DNA from: Phycisphaerae bacterium
GTDB taxonomy: Bacteria > Planctomycetota > Phycisphaerae > Phycisphaerales > SM1A02
Assembly (NCBI GenBank): GCA_018656645.1
Contig: JABHZL010000077.1
Coordinates: 1 to 34,213, forward strand
Length of the DNA: 34,213 bases
Reading direction: 5' to 3'
In this document: in pieces, positions 7,363-16,033 of the stretch
Numbering within the stretch: the stretch's first letter is position 1
Layout: every line of letters begins with the position of its first letter
The notes under the pieces: generated by a model
What the model was told of the DNA's origin: nothing
Database searches by the model: none
Seen by the model: the letters and a program-made list of their open reading frames with translations, nothing else
Made by a program: the position numbers and the translations under genes

Positions 7363-8531
7363 GTCGTTTTGGAGCGAAAAAGTTAAATGTATCTTCAATA
7401 CGAATTTTTCATGCTGGCTGGCTCGTTGTCGCTTCAGCGTTTATGCTTTCGCTGATTGGTGTAACCACGATTGATACGACGCGCCCAAATACAGCGAAGT
7501 ATCAACTTGGTCTTGCATGTTTAGGTGTTGTGGTTGGGATAGGCATTGCAATCATTCCTGCTAAACGTTTACGACAGGCAAGTTGGTGGTTACTTGGTTT
7601 TGGGTTGATGCTTCTTATTTTCTTGTTAATTCCCGGTGTCCCTGATTTTATCGTCCATCCCCGGCATGGTGCACGAAGGTGGATCAATCTTGGCTTGATG
7701 GATTTTCAGCCTTCTGAATTGGTAAAGATTGCGTTTGTGCTTGCTTTGGCATCACATCTACGGTTTAAACAACACTACCGAAATTTTAGTGGGCTACTTG
7801 TCGCACTTTGCGTCGTTGTGCCATCAGCATTTCTCATTTTGATCGAGCCAGACCTTGGAACGGCAATGTTATTTTTACCTGCAATGCTTGCTATGTTGAT
7901 TGCAGCAGGTGCGAAATACAAACATTTAGTCATCATTGCATTCCTTGGTATTTCAGCATCTGCCCCCATGTATATGATGTTGAAGCCCCATCAAAAAGAT
8001 CGAATTAACGCACTCATTGCTCAAGTTCAAGGAGATGATCGCTTCGAACAGAGTATTGGATATCAAGGTGCCAGAGCGATGACACTGATTGGTGCAGGTC
8101 AAATGTGGGGAGTTGGGGAAACAGATGCGAAGGAACTTCTTGCAGCGAATCACTTGCCAGAAGAACATAACGATATGATTTTTGCAGTGATCGTTTTACG
8201 CTGGGGATTGCGAGGAGCGATCATTGTATGGGCGCTCTATGCAATACTGGGTATCGGGGGAATACTCGCTTCGATTGGATGCCGCGATCCATTTCCAAGG
8301 CTTGTTGCTGTTGGGCTGACAGCAATATTGCTTTCTCAAATGGTGATTAATACTGGGATGACACTAGGCCTTGCTCCAATAACTGGCTTAACGCTCCCTT
8401 TTATGAGCGCAGGTGGTTCAAGTTTAGTAGCCGCTTGGATGATGGCGGGTATCCTGTTCGGGATTGCGATGCGTCGCGATCCACTTATGACTCGCGAAGG
8501 GTTTACTTTTAGAGATGGAGTGTATGACTAA
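7359..8531 (+). CDS. rodA: Rod-shape-determining glycosyltransferase RodA (SEDS family)
   Basis: RodA is a polytopic inner-membrane enzyme that polymerises lipid II into glycan strands with PBP2. The 390-residue protein has about ten hydrophobic segments and the SEDS landmarks HGARRWINLG followed by DFQPSELVKIAF, then EPDLGTAML, the EEHNDMIFAVI loop containing the conserved Asp, and a C-terminal GLTLPFMSAGGSS. The start overlaps the PBP2 stop by 4 nt, and the stop overlaps the rsmG ATG by one base. FtsW is the main alternative, but pairing with PBP2 favours RodA. Confidence 0.92.
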   Translation: MSRFGAKKLNVSSIRIFHAGWLVVASAFMLSLIGVTTIDTTRPNTAKYQLGLACLGVVVGIGIAIIPAKRLRQASWWLLGFGLMLLIFLLIPGVPDFIVHPRHGARRWINLGLMDFQPSELVKIAFVLALASHLRFKQHYRNFSGLLVALCVVVPSAFLILIEPDLGTAMLFLPAMLAMLIAAGAKYKHLVIIAFLGISASAPMYMMLKPHQKDRINALIAQVQGDDRFEQSIGYQGARAMTLIGAGQMWGVGETDAKELLAANHLPEEHNDMIFAVIVLRWGLRGAIIVWALYAILGIGGILASIGCRDPFPRLVAVGLTAILLSQMVINTGMTLGLAPITGLTLPFMSAGGSSLVAAWMMAGILFGIAMRRDPLMTREGFTFRDGVYD

Positions 8532-9262
8532 TGCATGCAGTTGAATGTATACCAGAAGATTTTTACCGACAAACAGCAGTGCTTGGAATTGCATTTGATG
8601 ACGGAGATATGACAAGGCTTGGTCAATATTTAGATTTGTTGTTGGAAACAAATCGAATGTTCAATTTGACAGCAGTGAAGGATCCAGAAGAAAGTTGGAA
8701 CCGTCATATCCTTGACAGTTTGTCTTTGCTGCCAGTTCTTGCAAAAGAAGAAGCGAAACACGTGATAGATGTTGGTAGTGGCGGAGGTTTGCCGGGGATT
8801 CCACTTGCGATCACAATGCCAGAGACAACATTTGTTTTAGTGGATGCAACTGGGAAGAAAGCTGATTTTCTCAAGCATATAGTTGAGGTTTTAGAACTAG
8901 ACAATGTGACTGTTGCTCATGCACGTGCTGAAGATATTGGCACAAAGAATGGTGGTTTTCGTGACGCAGCAGATGCGGTGATTGCTCGCGCGGTAGGGCC
9001 GCTTCAAGTTTTGTTAGAACTGACGATTCCTTTGGCTAAAGTTGATGGAATCGTGATAGCAATCAAAGGTGAAAAGGCGCAGGAAGAAATCGAACGTGCA
9101 AAGAAAGCATTGCATGTTTTGCACGCAGAAGTTGAATCAATGGATCGGTCTACGACAGGTACAGTTGTCATCATTCGTAAAAAAGAACACACGCCTCAAA
9201 AATACCCAAGAGTACCAGGAGAACCAAAACGTGATCCAATCGGTGGGAAACATAAGAAGTGA
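8531..9262 (+). CDS. rsmG: 16S rRNA (guanine527-N7)-methyltransferase RsmG
   Basis: RsmG uses S-adenosylmethionine to methylate G527 of 16S rRNA; its loss gives low-level streptomycin resistance in several bacteria. The 243-residue protein has the RsmG opening NLTAVKDPEESWNRHILDSL, the SAM-binding VIDVGSGGGLPGIPLA, VLVDATGKKADFL, and the late ARAVGPL segment. Length is slightly above the usual 200-240. The C-terminus is basic (KYPRVPGEPKRDPIGGKHKK). The ATG overlaps the rodA stop as TAATG, and its own TGA overlaps the next gene's GTG start. Confidence 0.93.
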   Translation: MHAVECIPEDFYRQTAVLGIAFDDGDMTRLGQYLDLLLETNRMFNLTAVKDPEESWNRHILDSLSLLPVLAKEEAKHVIDVGSGGGLPGIPLAITMPETTFVLVDATGKKADFLKHIVEVLELDNVTVAHARAEDIGTKNGGFRDAADAVIARAVGPLQVLLELTIPLAKVDGIVIAIKGEKAQEEIERAKKALHVLHAEVESMDRSTTGTVVIIRKKEHTPQKYPRVPGEPKRDPIGGKHKK

Positions 9263-11271
9263 CTAAAGTTGTAGATTCAATGTTCACAGAAGATGGCCCT
9301 TTGAGCAAATGTTTAGTTGGATGGGAGCCTCGCTTGCAACAGGTAGATATGGCTTGTGCAGTTGCAAATGCGTTAGAGACGAAGAAGACTTTGCTCGTTG
9401 AGGCTGGGACTGGAGTTGGTAAATCGTTTGGTTATCTTGTGCCAGCGATCAGGAGAATTCGTGAACATGGAGAGAAAGTTGTAATCGCAACAAACACGAT
9501 TACTTTGCAAGAACAATTGATGAATAGTGATGCGCCGACACTGCATAAAGCGTTCGGTGGTGGTTTTTCGCCGGTTCTTGTGAAGGGGAGAGCAAATTAT
9601 GTTTCGATGCGAAGGTTGGAGCGTGCAAAACAAAGATCTACTACTTTGTTAAGTGATGCAAAGGCGATCAAATCGTTAGAAAAACTTGATCGTTGGTCGA
9701 AAGCTACAACGGATGGTTCGAAGGCAACAATGCCTGAGTTGCCTCGAGGAGATGTATGGGATTTAGCGAGAAGTGATGCGGGGAATTGTCTTGGTCGAAA
9801 GTGTCCAAAGCATGAGACATGTTTTTATCAAGAAGCTCGTCGTGAAATGGAGCGTGGTAATTTGCTTATTTGCAATCATGCGTTATTTTTCTCTGATCTA
9901 GCGCTCCGAATGATCGACCGAGGTTTTTTGCCAAAATATGACCATGTGATTCTTGATGAAGCACATTCGATCGAAGATGTTGCCTCCGATCACTTTGGCG
10001 CATCAATTTCAGAGGCACGAGTTGCGTATTTTCTTCGTTCGTTGCTTTCCTCTTCTCGCAAAGCAAAGTCAGCTGGTTTCTTGCAATCATTACAGAGAGA
10101 TGGTGCAGATCCAGAATTAGTATCGCAATGCGTAGATTGTGTAACAAGATGCGAGATTGCTTCCCATGCATTTTTTGATTCTCTAGTTCTTTGGAGCAGA
10201 GAAAAAGCGCCGCGTAATGGTCGAATTACTACTCCTGGGATAGTAGAGAACACTCTTTCAATCCCAATGATGGAACTCGGTAAACACCTTATTTTACTGC
10301 GTGAATCATTGACTAGTGATGCAGAGGCTGCCGAAGCCGGAGGGTATGGGCAGAGAGCGATTGACATGGGAAAAAGTTGTGCATTTTTGGTAAATCAGGA
10401 ATTGAGTGGCTGTGTCTATGCAGTTGAGGGTGTTCCGATGCACGCCTCCAAGGGAAGACCGCCTAGACCATCGCTTCGCGCAATGGCGGTTAATATTGCA
10501 CCTATTCTTAAAGAGCATTTGTTTGATGCATCTCCTTCTGTCGTACTTACATCTGCAACACTTGCAACAGGGGGTGGTGATTTTTCATTAATTAAGTCAC
10601 GCTTAGGTTGCGAAGAAGTTGATGAATTACGCCTTGGTAGCCCGTTTGATTTCGCTCGTCAAATGCGAGCATGGGTTGATACCACAATGCCTGAGCCATC
10701 AAGCAGTGAATACACGCAAAAACTTGCTGATCGTGTTGTGGATCTTGTTGGAAGAACCAGCGGCGGGGCGTTTGTATTATTTACTAGTTATAAATTGTTG
10801 AATGAAGTTGCTCAATTGACGCGGCACGAGATTGAAGGTCGAGGGATGACCTTGTTGGAGCATGGTTCTTCAGTGACTCGTACACTTTTGCTTGAGCAGT
10901 TTCGCTCTCAAGAAAACTCGGTTCTTTTTGGAACAGCGAGTTTTTGGCAAGGTGTGGATATTCGCGGCGAAAATTTGCGGAATGTTATTATCACACGACT
11001 TCCATTTGAAGTGCCAGATCGTCCGATTGTTGAAGCAAGGCAGGAAATTATTAAAGATAGCGGCGGAAATCCTTTTATGGATGACCAACTGCCAAGGGCA
11101 ATCATTCGATTCAGACAAGGCATTGGGCGCTTGATTCGAAGCAGTAATGATCGTGGCGACATTTCAATTTTGGACTCAAGAGTTGTTCGGAAGTTTTATG
11201 GTGGGGCGTTCCTTGCTTCTTTGCCTGAAGGTGTGGAAGTTGTTGACTTAGCAGCAGAGGATTGCTTCTAG
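9259..11271 (+). CDS. dinG: DinG/XPD-family ATP-dependent DNA helicase
   Basis: This is a superfamily 2 helicase, probably unwinding DNA 5'-3' at replication-blocking structures. The Walker A motif is AGTGVGKS at 49-56, the DEAH box is at 233-236, and the C-terminal helicase domain has TASFWQGVDIRG and FRQGIGRLIRSS. The iron-sulfur region keeps three cysteines, C177, C182 and C188, with the spacing known for DinG. The first ligand position, normally Cys in NYLC-type sequences, is Ser116 in GRANYVSMRRL. C205 in LLICNHALF might compensate. No exonuclease domain is attached. The start is a GTG overlapping the rsmG stop; the ATG at 9280 is an alternative. Family assignment is firm, exact orthology less so. 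Confidence 0.88.
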   Translation: MTKVVDSMFTEDGPLSKCLVGWEPRLQQVDMACAVANALETKKTLLVEAGTGVGKSFGYLVPAIRRIREHGEKVVIATNTITLQEQLMNSDAPTLHKAFGGGFSPVLVKGRANYVSMRRLERAKQRSTTLLSDAKAIKSLEKLDRWSKATTDGSKATMPELPRGDVWDLARSDAGNCLGRKCPKHETCFYQEARREMERGNLLICNHALFFSDLALRMIDRGFLPKYDHVILDEAHSIEDVASDHFGASISEARVAYFLRSLLSSSRKAKSAGFLQSLQRDGADPELVSQCVDCVTRCEIASHAFFDSLVLWSREKAPRNGRITTPGIVENTLSIPMMELGKHLILLRESLTSDAEAAEAGGYGQRAIDMGKSCAFLVNQELSGCVYAVEGVPMHASKGRPPRPSLRAMAVNIAPILKEHLFDASPSVVLTSATLATGGGDFSLIKSRLGCEEVDELRLGSPFDFARQMRAWVDTTMPEPSSSEYTQKLADRVVDLVGRTSGGAFVLFTSYKLLNEVAQLTRHEIEGRGMTLLEHGSSVTRTLLLEQFRSQENSVLFGTASFWQGVDIRGENLRNVIITRLPFEVPDRPIVEARQEIIKDSGGNPFMDDQLPRAIIRFRQGIGRLIRSSNDRGDISILDSRVVRKFYGGAFLASLPEGVEVVDLAAEDCF

Positions 11272-11283
11272 TAGAATGCCTTC

Positions 11284-12654
11284 ATGACAGTGTTTAAAGC
11301 CTACGATGTTCGCGCGGTTTATCCGGAACCGCTTTGCGAAGAAACTGCACGAAAAATTGGTTTAGCAACGGGAAGGTTAATGCTCGTTGAATCAGATGGT
11401 CCTACGACGGTTGTTGTTGGGCATGACATGCGGCTCAGTAGTCCGGCGCTTGTTAAAGCATTGAAAGATGGGTTGCTTGAAGTAGGTTGTGACATAATTG
11501 ATGTAGGTTTGGTTGATACACCGTTTATTGCATTCGCTGTAAATCATTTGAATGCGATTGGTGGGATTCAAACAACGGCATCACATAATCCTGCGCAGTA
11601 CAACGGGTTTAAAATTTGCAGAGCAAAAGCGAAACCAGTTGGTATGGGAACTGGGCTTGAGAAAATTCAAGCGATGGCAGAAGATATTGATGAGCCAACC
11701 ATTGCAACGGATCGTGGTTCAGAAAAATCCATGGATCTGTGGGATGCGTATCGGGAACATGTATTCACATATCTTGATCCGAAGATTCAAAGTGGCGAAA
11801 TAACAATCCGCGCTGCTGTTGACGCATCAAATGGAATGGCAGGAACGATGGTTCCAAAACTGTTTCGCGATGTCAAAGGTCTTGAGTTAGTTGAGATTAA
11901 CTTCGAAAATGACAAGGGTACGTTTGTGCACGAGCCAAACCCACTTGTTGATGCAAATTTGCAGCAAACGATTGATGCTGTAAAAGAACACAATTGCCAT
12001 TTAGGAATTTGTTTTGACGGTGATGCTGACAGATGTATGGTTGTTGATGAGAAAGGCAGCATCGTTGGTTGTGATTTAATTACTGCTTGGCTTGCGCCAA
12101 AATTCTTAGCGAATGAAGAAGCAGGTTCAATTGTGTACGACCTCCGTTCAAGTCATGCGGTTGCAAAATCGATTGAATCTGTTGGCGGCTCTTCTGTCAG
12201 AAGCCGTGTTGGTCATGTGTTTATGAAACAGGCAATGGCGGAACATGATGCCTCATTTGGTGGAGAACTCTCAGGTCATTTTTATTTTCGAGACAATTTT
12301 TACGCAGATAGTGGGGCGATGGCATTTGCTGCTGTTGTGAGTGCACTTGCAAATAGTGATGCTTCAATGAGCGAACAAATTGTTCCACATCAACAATTTT
12401 CTCAAAGTGGTGAAATTAATTTTGAGGCTGAGGATAAAGATGCATCCATGGCGATGCTTGTTGCTGCATATCCAGATGCAACCGTCGATCGTCTTGATGG
12501 GGTGACTGTAGATTGTGGCGATTGGTGGTGCAATGTTCGTGCGAGCAATACTGAACCTCTGCTTCGCCTCAACCTTGAAGCGGCCTCCCCAGAAGCCGTC
12601 ACTACGCACGTTGCAGAAGTTTCTCCACTTCTGGGCATCCGCGTCGACCATTAA
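11284..12654 (+). CDS. manB: Phosphomannomutase/phosphoglucomutase
   Basis: This is an alpha-D-phosphohexomutase interconverting hexose 6- and 1-phosphates for nucleotide-sugar and exopolysaccharide synthesis. The phosphoserine motif is TASHNP with Ser100. The metal-binding loop is DGDADR at 245-250, the sugar-specificity loop is GGELSGH at 326-332, and the phosphate-binding RASNTEPLLRL lies near the C-terminus. The 456-residue length is typical for the bifunctional PMM/PGM type rather than GlmM. It starts 12 nt after the helicase stop and ends convergently 20 nt from thiG. Substrate preference cannot be fixed from sequence alone. Confidence 0.9.
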   Translation: MTVFKAYDVRAVYPEPLCEETARKIGLATGRLMLVESDGPTTVVVGHDMRLSSPALVKALKDGLLEVGCDIIDVGLVDTPFIAFAVNHLNAIGGIQTTASHNPAQYNGFKICRAKAKPVGMGTGLEKIQAMAEDIDEPTIATDRGSEKSMDLWDAYREHVFTYLDPKIQSGEITIRAAVDASNGMAGTMVPKLFRDVKGLELVEINFENDKGTFVHEPNPLVDANLQQTIDAVKEHNCHLGICFDGDADRCMVVDEKGSIVGCDLITAWLAPKFLANEEAGSIVYDLRSSHAVAKSIESVGGSSVRSRVGHVFMKQAMAEHDASFGGELSGHFYFRDNFYADSGAMAFAAVVSALANSDASMSEQIVPHQQFSQSGEINFEAEDKDASMAMLVAAYPDATVDRLDGVTVDCGDWWCNVRASNTEPLLRLNLEAASPEAVTTHVAEVSPLLGIRVDH

Positions 12655-12674
12655 ATTGCCTACGAGGTAGTTTA

Positions 12675-13520
12675 TTATTCGCCAGCGATGGTGCCATCCC
12701 AAGGGGATGAAGCGGTTGCGTGAAGTTTACGTGGGATGCGACCAGCGAGGAAGCCATGGTAACCAGCATCACAAGCAAATCGCATTGCAGTAGCCATTTG
12801 GACAGGGTCAGTAGCATGTGCGATGCCTGTATTGAGAAGTACTCCATCAGCACCTAGTTCCATGGCAACAGTGACATCACTAGGTGTTCCAACACCAGCG
12901 TCAATGATAACTGGATAATTTGGATCGCCGCCATGCTCGGGTTTTTTAAGCAAATCGATGCACAACTGAATTGCACATGGATTTGCAACGCCGCGGCCAG
13001 TACCAATCGGACTGCCCGCTGGCATCACACACGTTGCGCCTGCGTCTCTAATACGAGCCGCCATAATTGGGTCATCACTTGAATAGCACATGACCGAAAA
13101 ACCGTCAGCAACTAATTCCTTGCACGCTTCTAAAGTACCAACAGGATCAGGCAATAACGTTGTTTTATCACCTAGTACTTCTAGCTTTACCCAATTACTC
13201 CCCGCGTTATTCATTTGCTCAAGAATGTCTCGTCCAAGGCGAGCAACTCTCACTGCATCTTCAGCGGTGAAACACCCCGCGGTGTTTGGAAGAATTGTGT
13301 ACTTGTCACAATCAATAAAATCTAAAATAGATCTGCCTTCACTGTCGACAAGGCGTTCTCTGCGAACTGCGACTGTGACAGCAGAACAACCACTTGCCTC
13401 AAGTGCGGCTTGCATTGTTTCATAATCAGGATATTTACCTGTTCCAACAACTAGGCGGCTTGTTAACGTGACATCTTGAAGTTGAAGTGGTGGAATTGCG
13501 TTAGTGGTCATTGTTGTCAT
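12675..13520 (-). CDS. thiG: Thiazole synthase ThiG
   Basis: ThiG builds the thiazole phosphate ring of thiamin from 1-deoxy-D-xylulose 5-phosphate, dehydroglycine and sulfur carried by ThiS thiocarboxylate. The (beta/alpha)8 protein shows [14 protein letters not shown], the Schiff-base Lys112 in [31 protein letters not shown] and [11 protein letters not shown]. At 281 residues it is slightly longer than the usual 255-265, with extra residues at both ends. A GGAGG Shine-Dalgarno embedded at the end of thiS supports the first ATG, although a second ATG three codons later is possible. thiS lies 4 nt upstream. Other thiamin genes are not in the window. Confidence 0.95.
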   Translation of the reverse strand: MTTMTTNAIPPLQLQDVTLTSRLVVGTGKYPDYETMQAALEASGCSAVTVAVRRERLVDSEGRSILDFIDCDKYTILPNTAGCFTAEDAVRVARLGRDILEQMNNAGSNWVKLEVLGDKTTLLPDPVGTLEACKELVADGFSVMCYSSDDPIMAARIRDAGATCVMPAGSPIGTGRGVANPCAIQLCIDLLKKPEHGGDPNYPVIIDAGVGTPSDVTVAMELGADGVLLNTGIAHATDPVQMATAMRFACDAGYHGFLAGRIPRKLHATASSPWDGTIAGE

Positions 13521-13524
13521 TTCT

Positions 13525-13719
13525 TTATCCTCCTCCTACAAGTGTGACAATTTCAACAATATCACCATCTTGCAGTTCGCATGTTTCTCTTTCTTTGTGT
13601 GGCACGAGCGTCTTGTTGACTTCAACAGCGCACAATTGATTGGCTAATTCCATGCGAACGAGTAAATCGTGTAGTTGCATATTCTCAATGTCGAGTTTTT
13701 TGCCGTTAACAGTAATCAC
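13525..13719 (-). CDS. thiS: Sulfur carrier protein ThiS
   Basis: ThiS is a small ubiquitin-like protein whose C-terminal thiocarboxylate donates sulfur to ThiG. The 64-residue product ends with the required Gly-Gly, here VTLVGGG, and contains the typical [10 protein letters not shown] before it. The start is a GTG, because no in-frame ATG lies between the upstream stop and residue 1. It is the usual partner of the adjacent thiG. It lies 15 nt downstream of the universal stress gene, so it may be read through from that operon. Confidence 0.93.
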   Translation of the reverse strand: MITVNGKKLDIENMQLHDLLVRMELANQLCAVEVNKTLVPHKERETCELQDGDIVEIVTLVGGG

Positions 13720-13734
13720 AATGTAATTGTACCG

Positions 13735-14562
13735 CTAGTGGTGTAAGAAAATTGGTTTTGTTGAATTTTCTAGAGCAAATCTCGCAGTGTCGCCAAGTAG
13801 TTTACGACCAAGACGAGTGCGCTTTGCAGCGCCCATCACGAGTAAATCAGCTTCACGCTCGTCCATTGTTTCAAGGATTGCGGTGCGTGGTTTTTCCTCA
13901 ATTATCTTCTTTGTTGTAGCAAAAGCATGTGATTCTAGATAAGCAGCGGCATCGCTGAGTAGCGTATCTGCTTCTTCATTGTGACCCTTGAAACAAGCAA
14001 CAGTAACAGGCATAGGATTCCAAATATCTAGCATGCAAAAAGCCTTCATTGCCCGAGCAGCGAGTGGCGAACCGTCGTATGCAACCATCGCAGACTGAAT
14101 TGGTCTGTATGCTTCACTGACTGCAAGGAGTGGTCGCAATCCAGCGCCAATAACGTCAAGCACGAGATGCCCGTGATCATGCAAGACTCCATATTCAAAC
14201 AACCCTCGTAAACCAATGACTGTCAAATCGTGGTATCGCCAATCAGCAAGTAACCTCTCAGCACTGTCACCTGTCTCTTTCAAAATTCGGCTTGTAACAC
14301 CAGCATCGCCACACGCTTTTTCGAATTGTCCGATTGATTCTTCAATGTGTTCAGATGCCAATTGCATTCGGTGTTCTGCAAGTTCATGCGCAGCAGCAGC
14401 ACCGCCAATTGGAATTGGTCCAACATCTTGTAAGCGATTTGGATCAATTACTGTGACACCCGTTAGTTCTGCGTTGTGTTGTTTAGCTAATTCAACACCA
14501 TGTGCAATTGCAGATTGCGTGCATGGTGTTCCACTGAGTGCGACAAGAATTCGTTTGATCAT
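13735..14562 (-). CDS. Universal stress protein, tandem UspA domains
   Basis: This cytoplasmic protein has two UspA-type alpha/beta domains, at about residues 1-147 and 155-275. The first begins MIKRILVALSGTPCTQSA and the second SAMVAYDGSPLAARAMKAF, both typical beta1-loop starts. The C-terminal repeat has a degenerate nucleotide-binding series, MGAAKRTRLGRKLLGDTA, where ATP-binding members usually end G(S/T), so ATP binding is uncertain. The gene starts 12 nt after the stop of the antiporter-like gene. Usp domains are known as partners or fusions of cation transporters, so this one may regulate that transporter; this is inference. Confidence 0.85.
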   Translation of the reverse strand: MIKRILVALSGTPCTQSAIAHGVELAKQHNAELTGVTVIDPNRLQDVGPIPIGGAAAAHELAEHRMQLASEHIEESIGQFEKACGDAGVTSRILKETGDSAERLLADWRYHDLTVIGLRGLFEYGVLHDHGHLVLDVIGAGLRPLLAVSEAYRPIQSAMVAYDGSPLAARAMKAFCMLDIWNPMPVTVACFKGHNEEADTLLSDAAAYLESHAFATTKKIIEEKPRTAILETMDEREADLLVMGAAKRTRLGRKLLGDTARFALENSTKPIFLHH

Positions 14563-14574
14563 TGCAGGTTCACC

Positions 14575-16032
14575 TTAGAGCAGGAAGAAAATCGTAATAA
14601 GAACAAAGATTGGAATTAATACAGGAATACTGTACTTGAACATATAACCGAAGAACGATGGCATTTCGACACCTTCTTGTTCAGCAATCGCTTTCACCAT
14701 AAAGTTTGGACCATTGCCAATATACGTCATTGCACCCATAAATACTGAGCCAAGGCTGATTGCGATGAGCAATAGAACCGGAACACTCCCATTATTTACA
14801 GCGAGCATCTCGCCCTCTGGTAGTGATTGCGAAAGTTTAAAGAATACAACGTAGGTAGGCGCGTTATCAAGAAAACTTGAAAGCGTTCCTGTAGACCAAA
14901 AGAAATGCCAAGGTTGGTTCATTGTTGCGGTAATTGCCTTGCCACTTGCTTCGAGGACTGCAAGTGGTACTTGCATCGCAATAAAAATCCCAGAAAACAA
15001 TGCTGCAACTTCAAGTATCGCAGCGTAGGTAAAATTGTTTGCTTTGTGTATTGCTTTTGAGGTTGTTTGTAGTGAAAGCACAACGAAAACAAGCATGATT
15101 AGTTCTCTGCAATAGGGGAATGGAGTCCATTCTGTTCCGATCAATGGCTTTGCGCTATCAACGAGAGCAGCAGTTGCAACGATCCCTGCGATCCAGACAA
15201 AGTTAATGCCGCCTTGTAATCGAAGTGGTTCTTGTTGCGACTCGTCTTGTCTGTGATCCTTTGCAGATTCTTTTTTGTACAACAAAGAATCCCAAACAAA
15301 ATAAACGAACAACAAAATGCAACACGCAGTCGCCCACATTGGCCAAAGACCAAGCGTCCACATAAATGGTACGCCTCGCAAATACCCAAGGAAAAGAGGA
15401 GGGTCGCCGATTGGTAAAAGAGTTCCGCCAATATTGCTCACTAAGAAAATAAATACAACAATGGTGTGGACTTTATATTTCCGTTGTGAGTTTGTTTTGA
15501 GCAAAGGACGAATCAATAACATACTCGCGCCTGTTGTGCCTATGAAACTTGCAATACCTGCACCGATTGCTAGGAAAGAGGTGTTGATTTTTGGAGAGGC
15601 AGCCAAATCCCCACTAAGATATATGCCCCCACTGATGACATATAAACTGAAGAGAAGGACAATAAACGGGATAAAGTCCTTCATGATCGAGTGATCAAGC
15701 ATTGGGCCAATCGATTCGCTGCCAGAGGTGAATATCATGTAGGCAATTGTTGCTGCAGAGCAGAGCATCGCTATGAAGAATCGATTGATGTTTAATTCCC
15801 ACCAATGTCTCGTGTAATTAAGGAGTGGGAGTACAGCGATCGCTCCAAGGATCGCGATAAATGGAAGAATCCCTACGTACCAAAGGTGTGGCATGTGCGG
15901 TTCATGATGCCCGCCGTGCCCATCGTGGTGACCTGCGAGAAACCACCCAAGCCAACCAGCAATGCCGAGTGCAATTACGGTCGTAAAGATGATAATTGGA
16001 AGTTTAGATTTTTGGTATTGATCTTGGTGCAT
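14575..16032 (-). CDS. Putative Na+/H+ antiporter or citrate-type (IT superfamily) transporter
   Basis: This is a polytopic inner-membrane transporter of about 485 residues with roughly 11-13 hydrophobic segments. The centre contains SNIGGTLLPIGDPPLFLGYL and the C-terminal half contains SSFLDNAPTYVVFF and FMGAMTYIGNGPNFMVKA. These resemble the paired signature loops of the NhaD/ArsB/CitM ion-transporter superfamily. After the first membrane segment comes a His-rich stretch with seven His between residues 35 and 49, which could bind metal. I chose the ATG at 16030-16032; the frame can be extended to a TTG at 16062, but that would overlap the divergent gene. The substrate (Na+/H+, citrate or another anion) is not settled by sequence. 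Confidence 0.75.
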   Translation of the reverse strand: MHQDQYQKSKLPIIIFTTVIALGIAGWLGWFLAGHHDGHGGHHEPHMPHLWYVGILPFIAILGAIAVLPLLNYTRHWWELNINRFFIAMLCSAATIAYMIFTSGSESIGPMLDHSIMKDFIPFIVLLFSLYVISGGIYLSGDLAASPKINTSFLAIGAGIASFIGTTGASMLLIRPLLKTNSQRKYKVHTIVVFIFLVSNIGGTLLPIGDPPLFLGYLRGVPFMWTLGLWPMWATACCILLFVYFVWDSLLYKKESAKDHRQDESQQEPLRLQGGINFVWIAGIVATAALVDSAKPLIGTEWTPFPYCRELIMLVFVVLSLQTTSKAIHKANNFTYAAILEVAALFSGIFIAMQVPLAVLEASGKAITATMNQPWHFFWSTGTLSSFLDNAPTYVVFFKLSQSLPEGEMLAVNNGSVPVLLLIAISLGSVFMGAMTYIGNGPNFMVKAIAEQEGVEMPSFFGYMFKYSIPVLIPIFVLITIFFLL

Positions 16033-16033
16033 A

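Noticed and set aside
12655-12675. A small CTAC-GAG-GTAG hairpin between the converging mutase and thiG genes
   Set aside because: A 4-bp stem is too weak to call a terminator.
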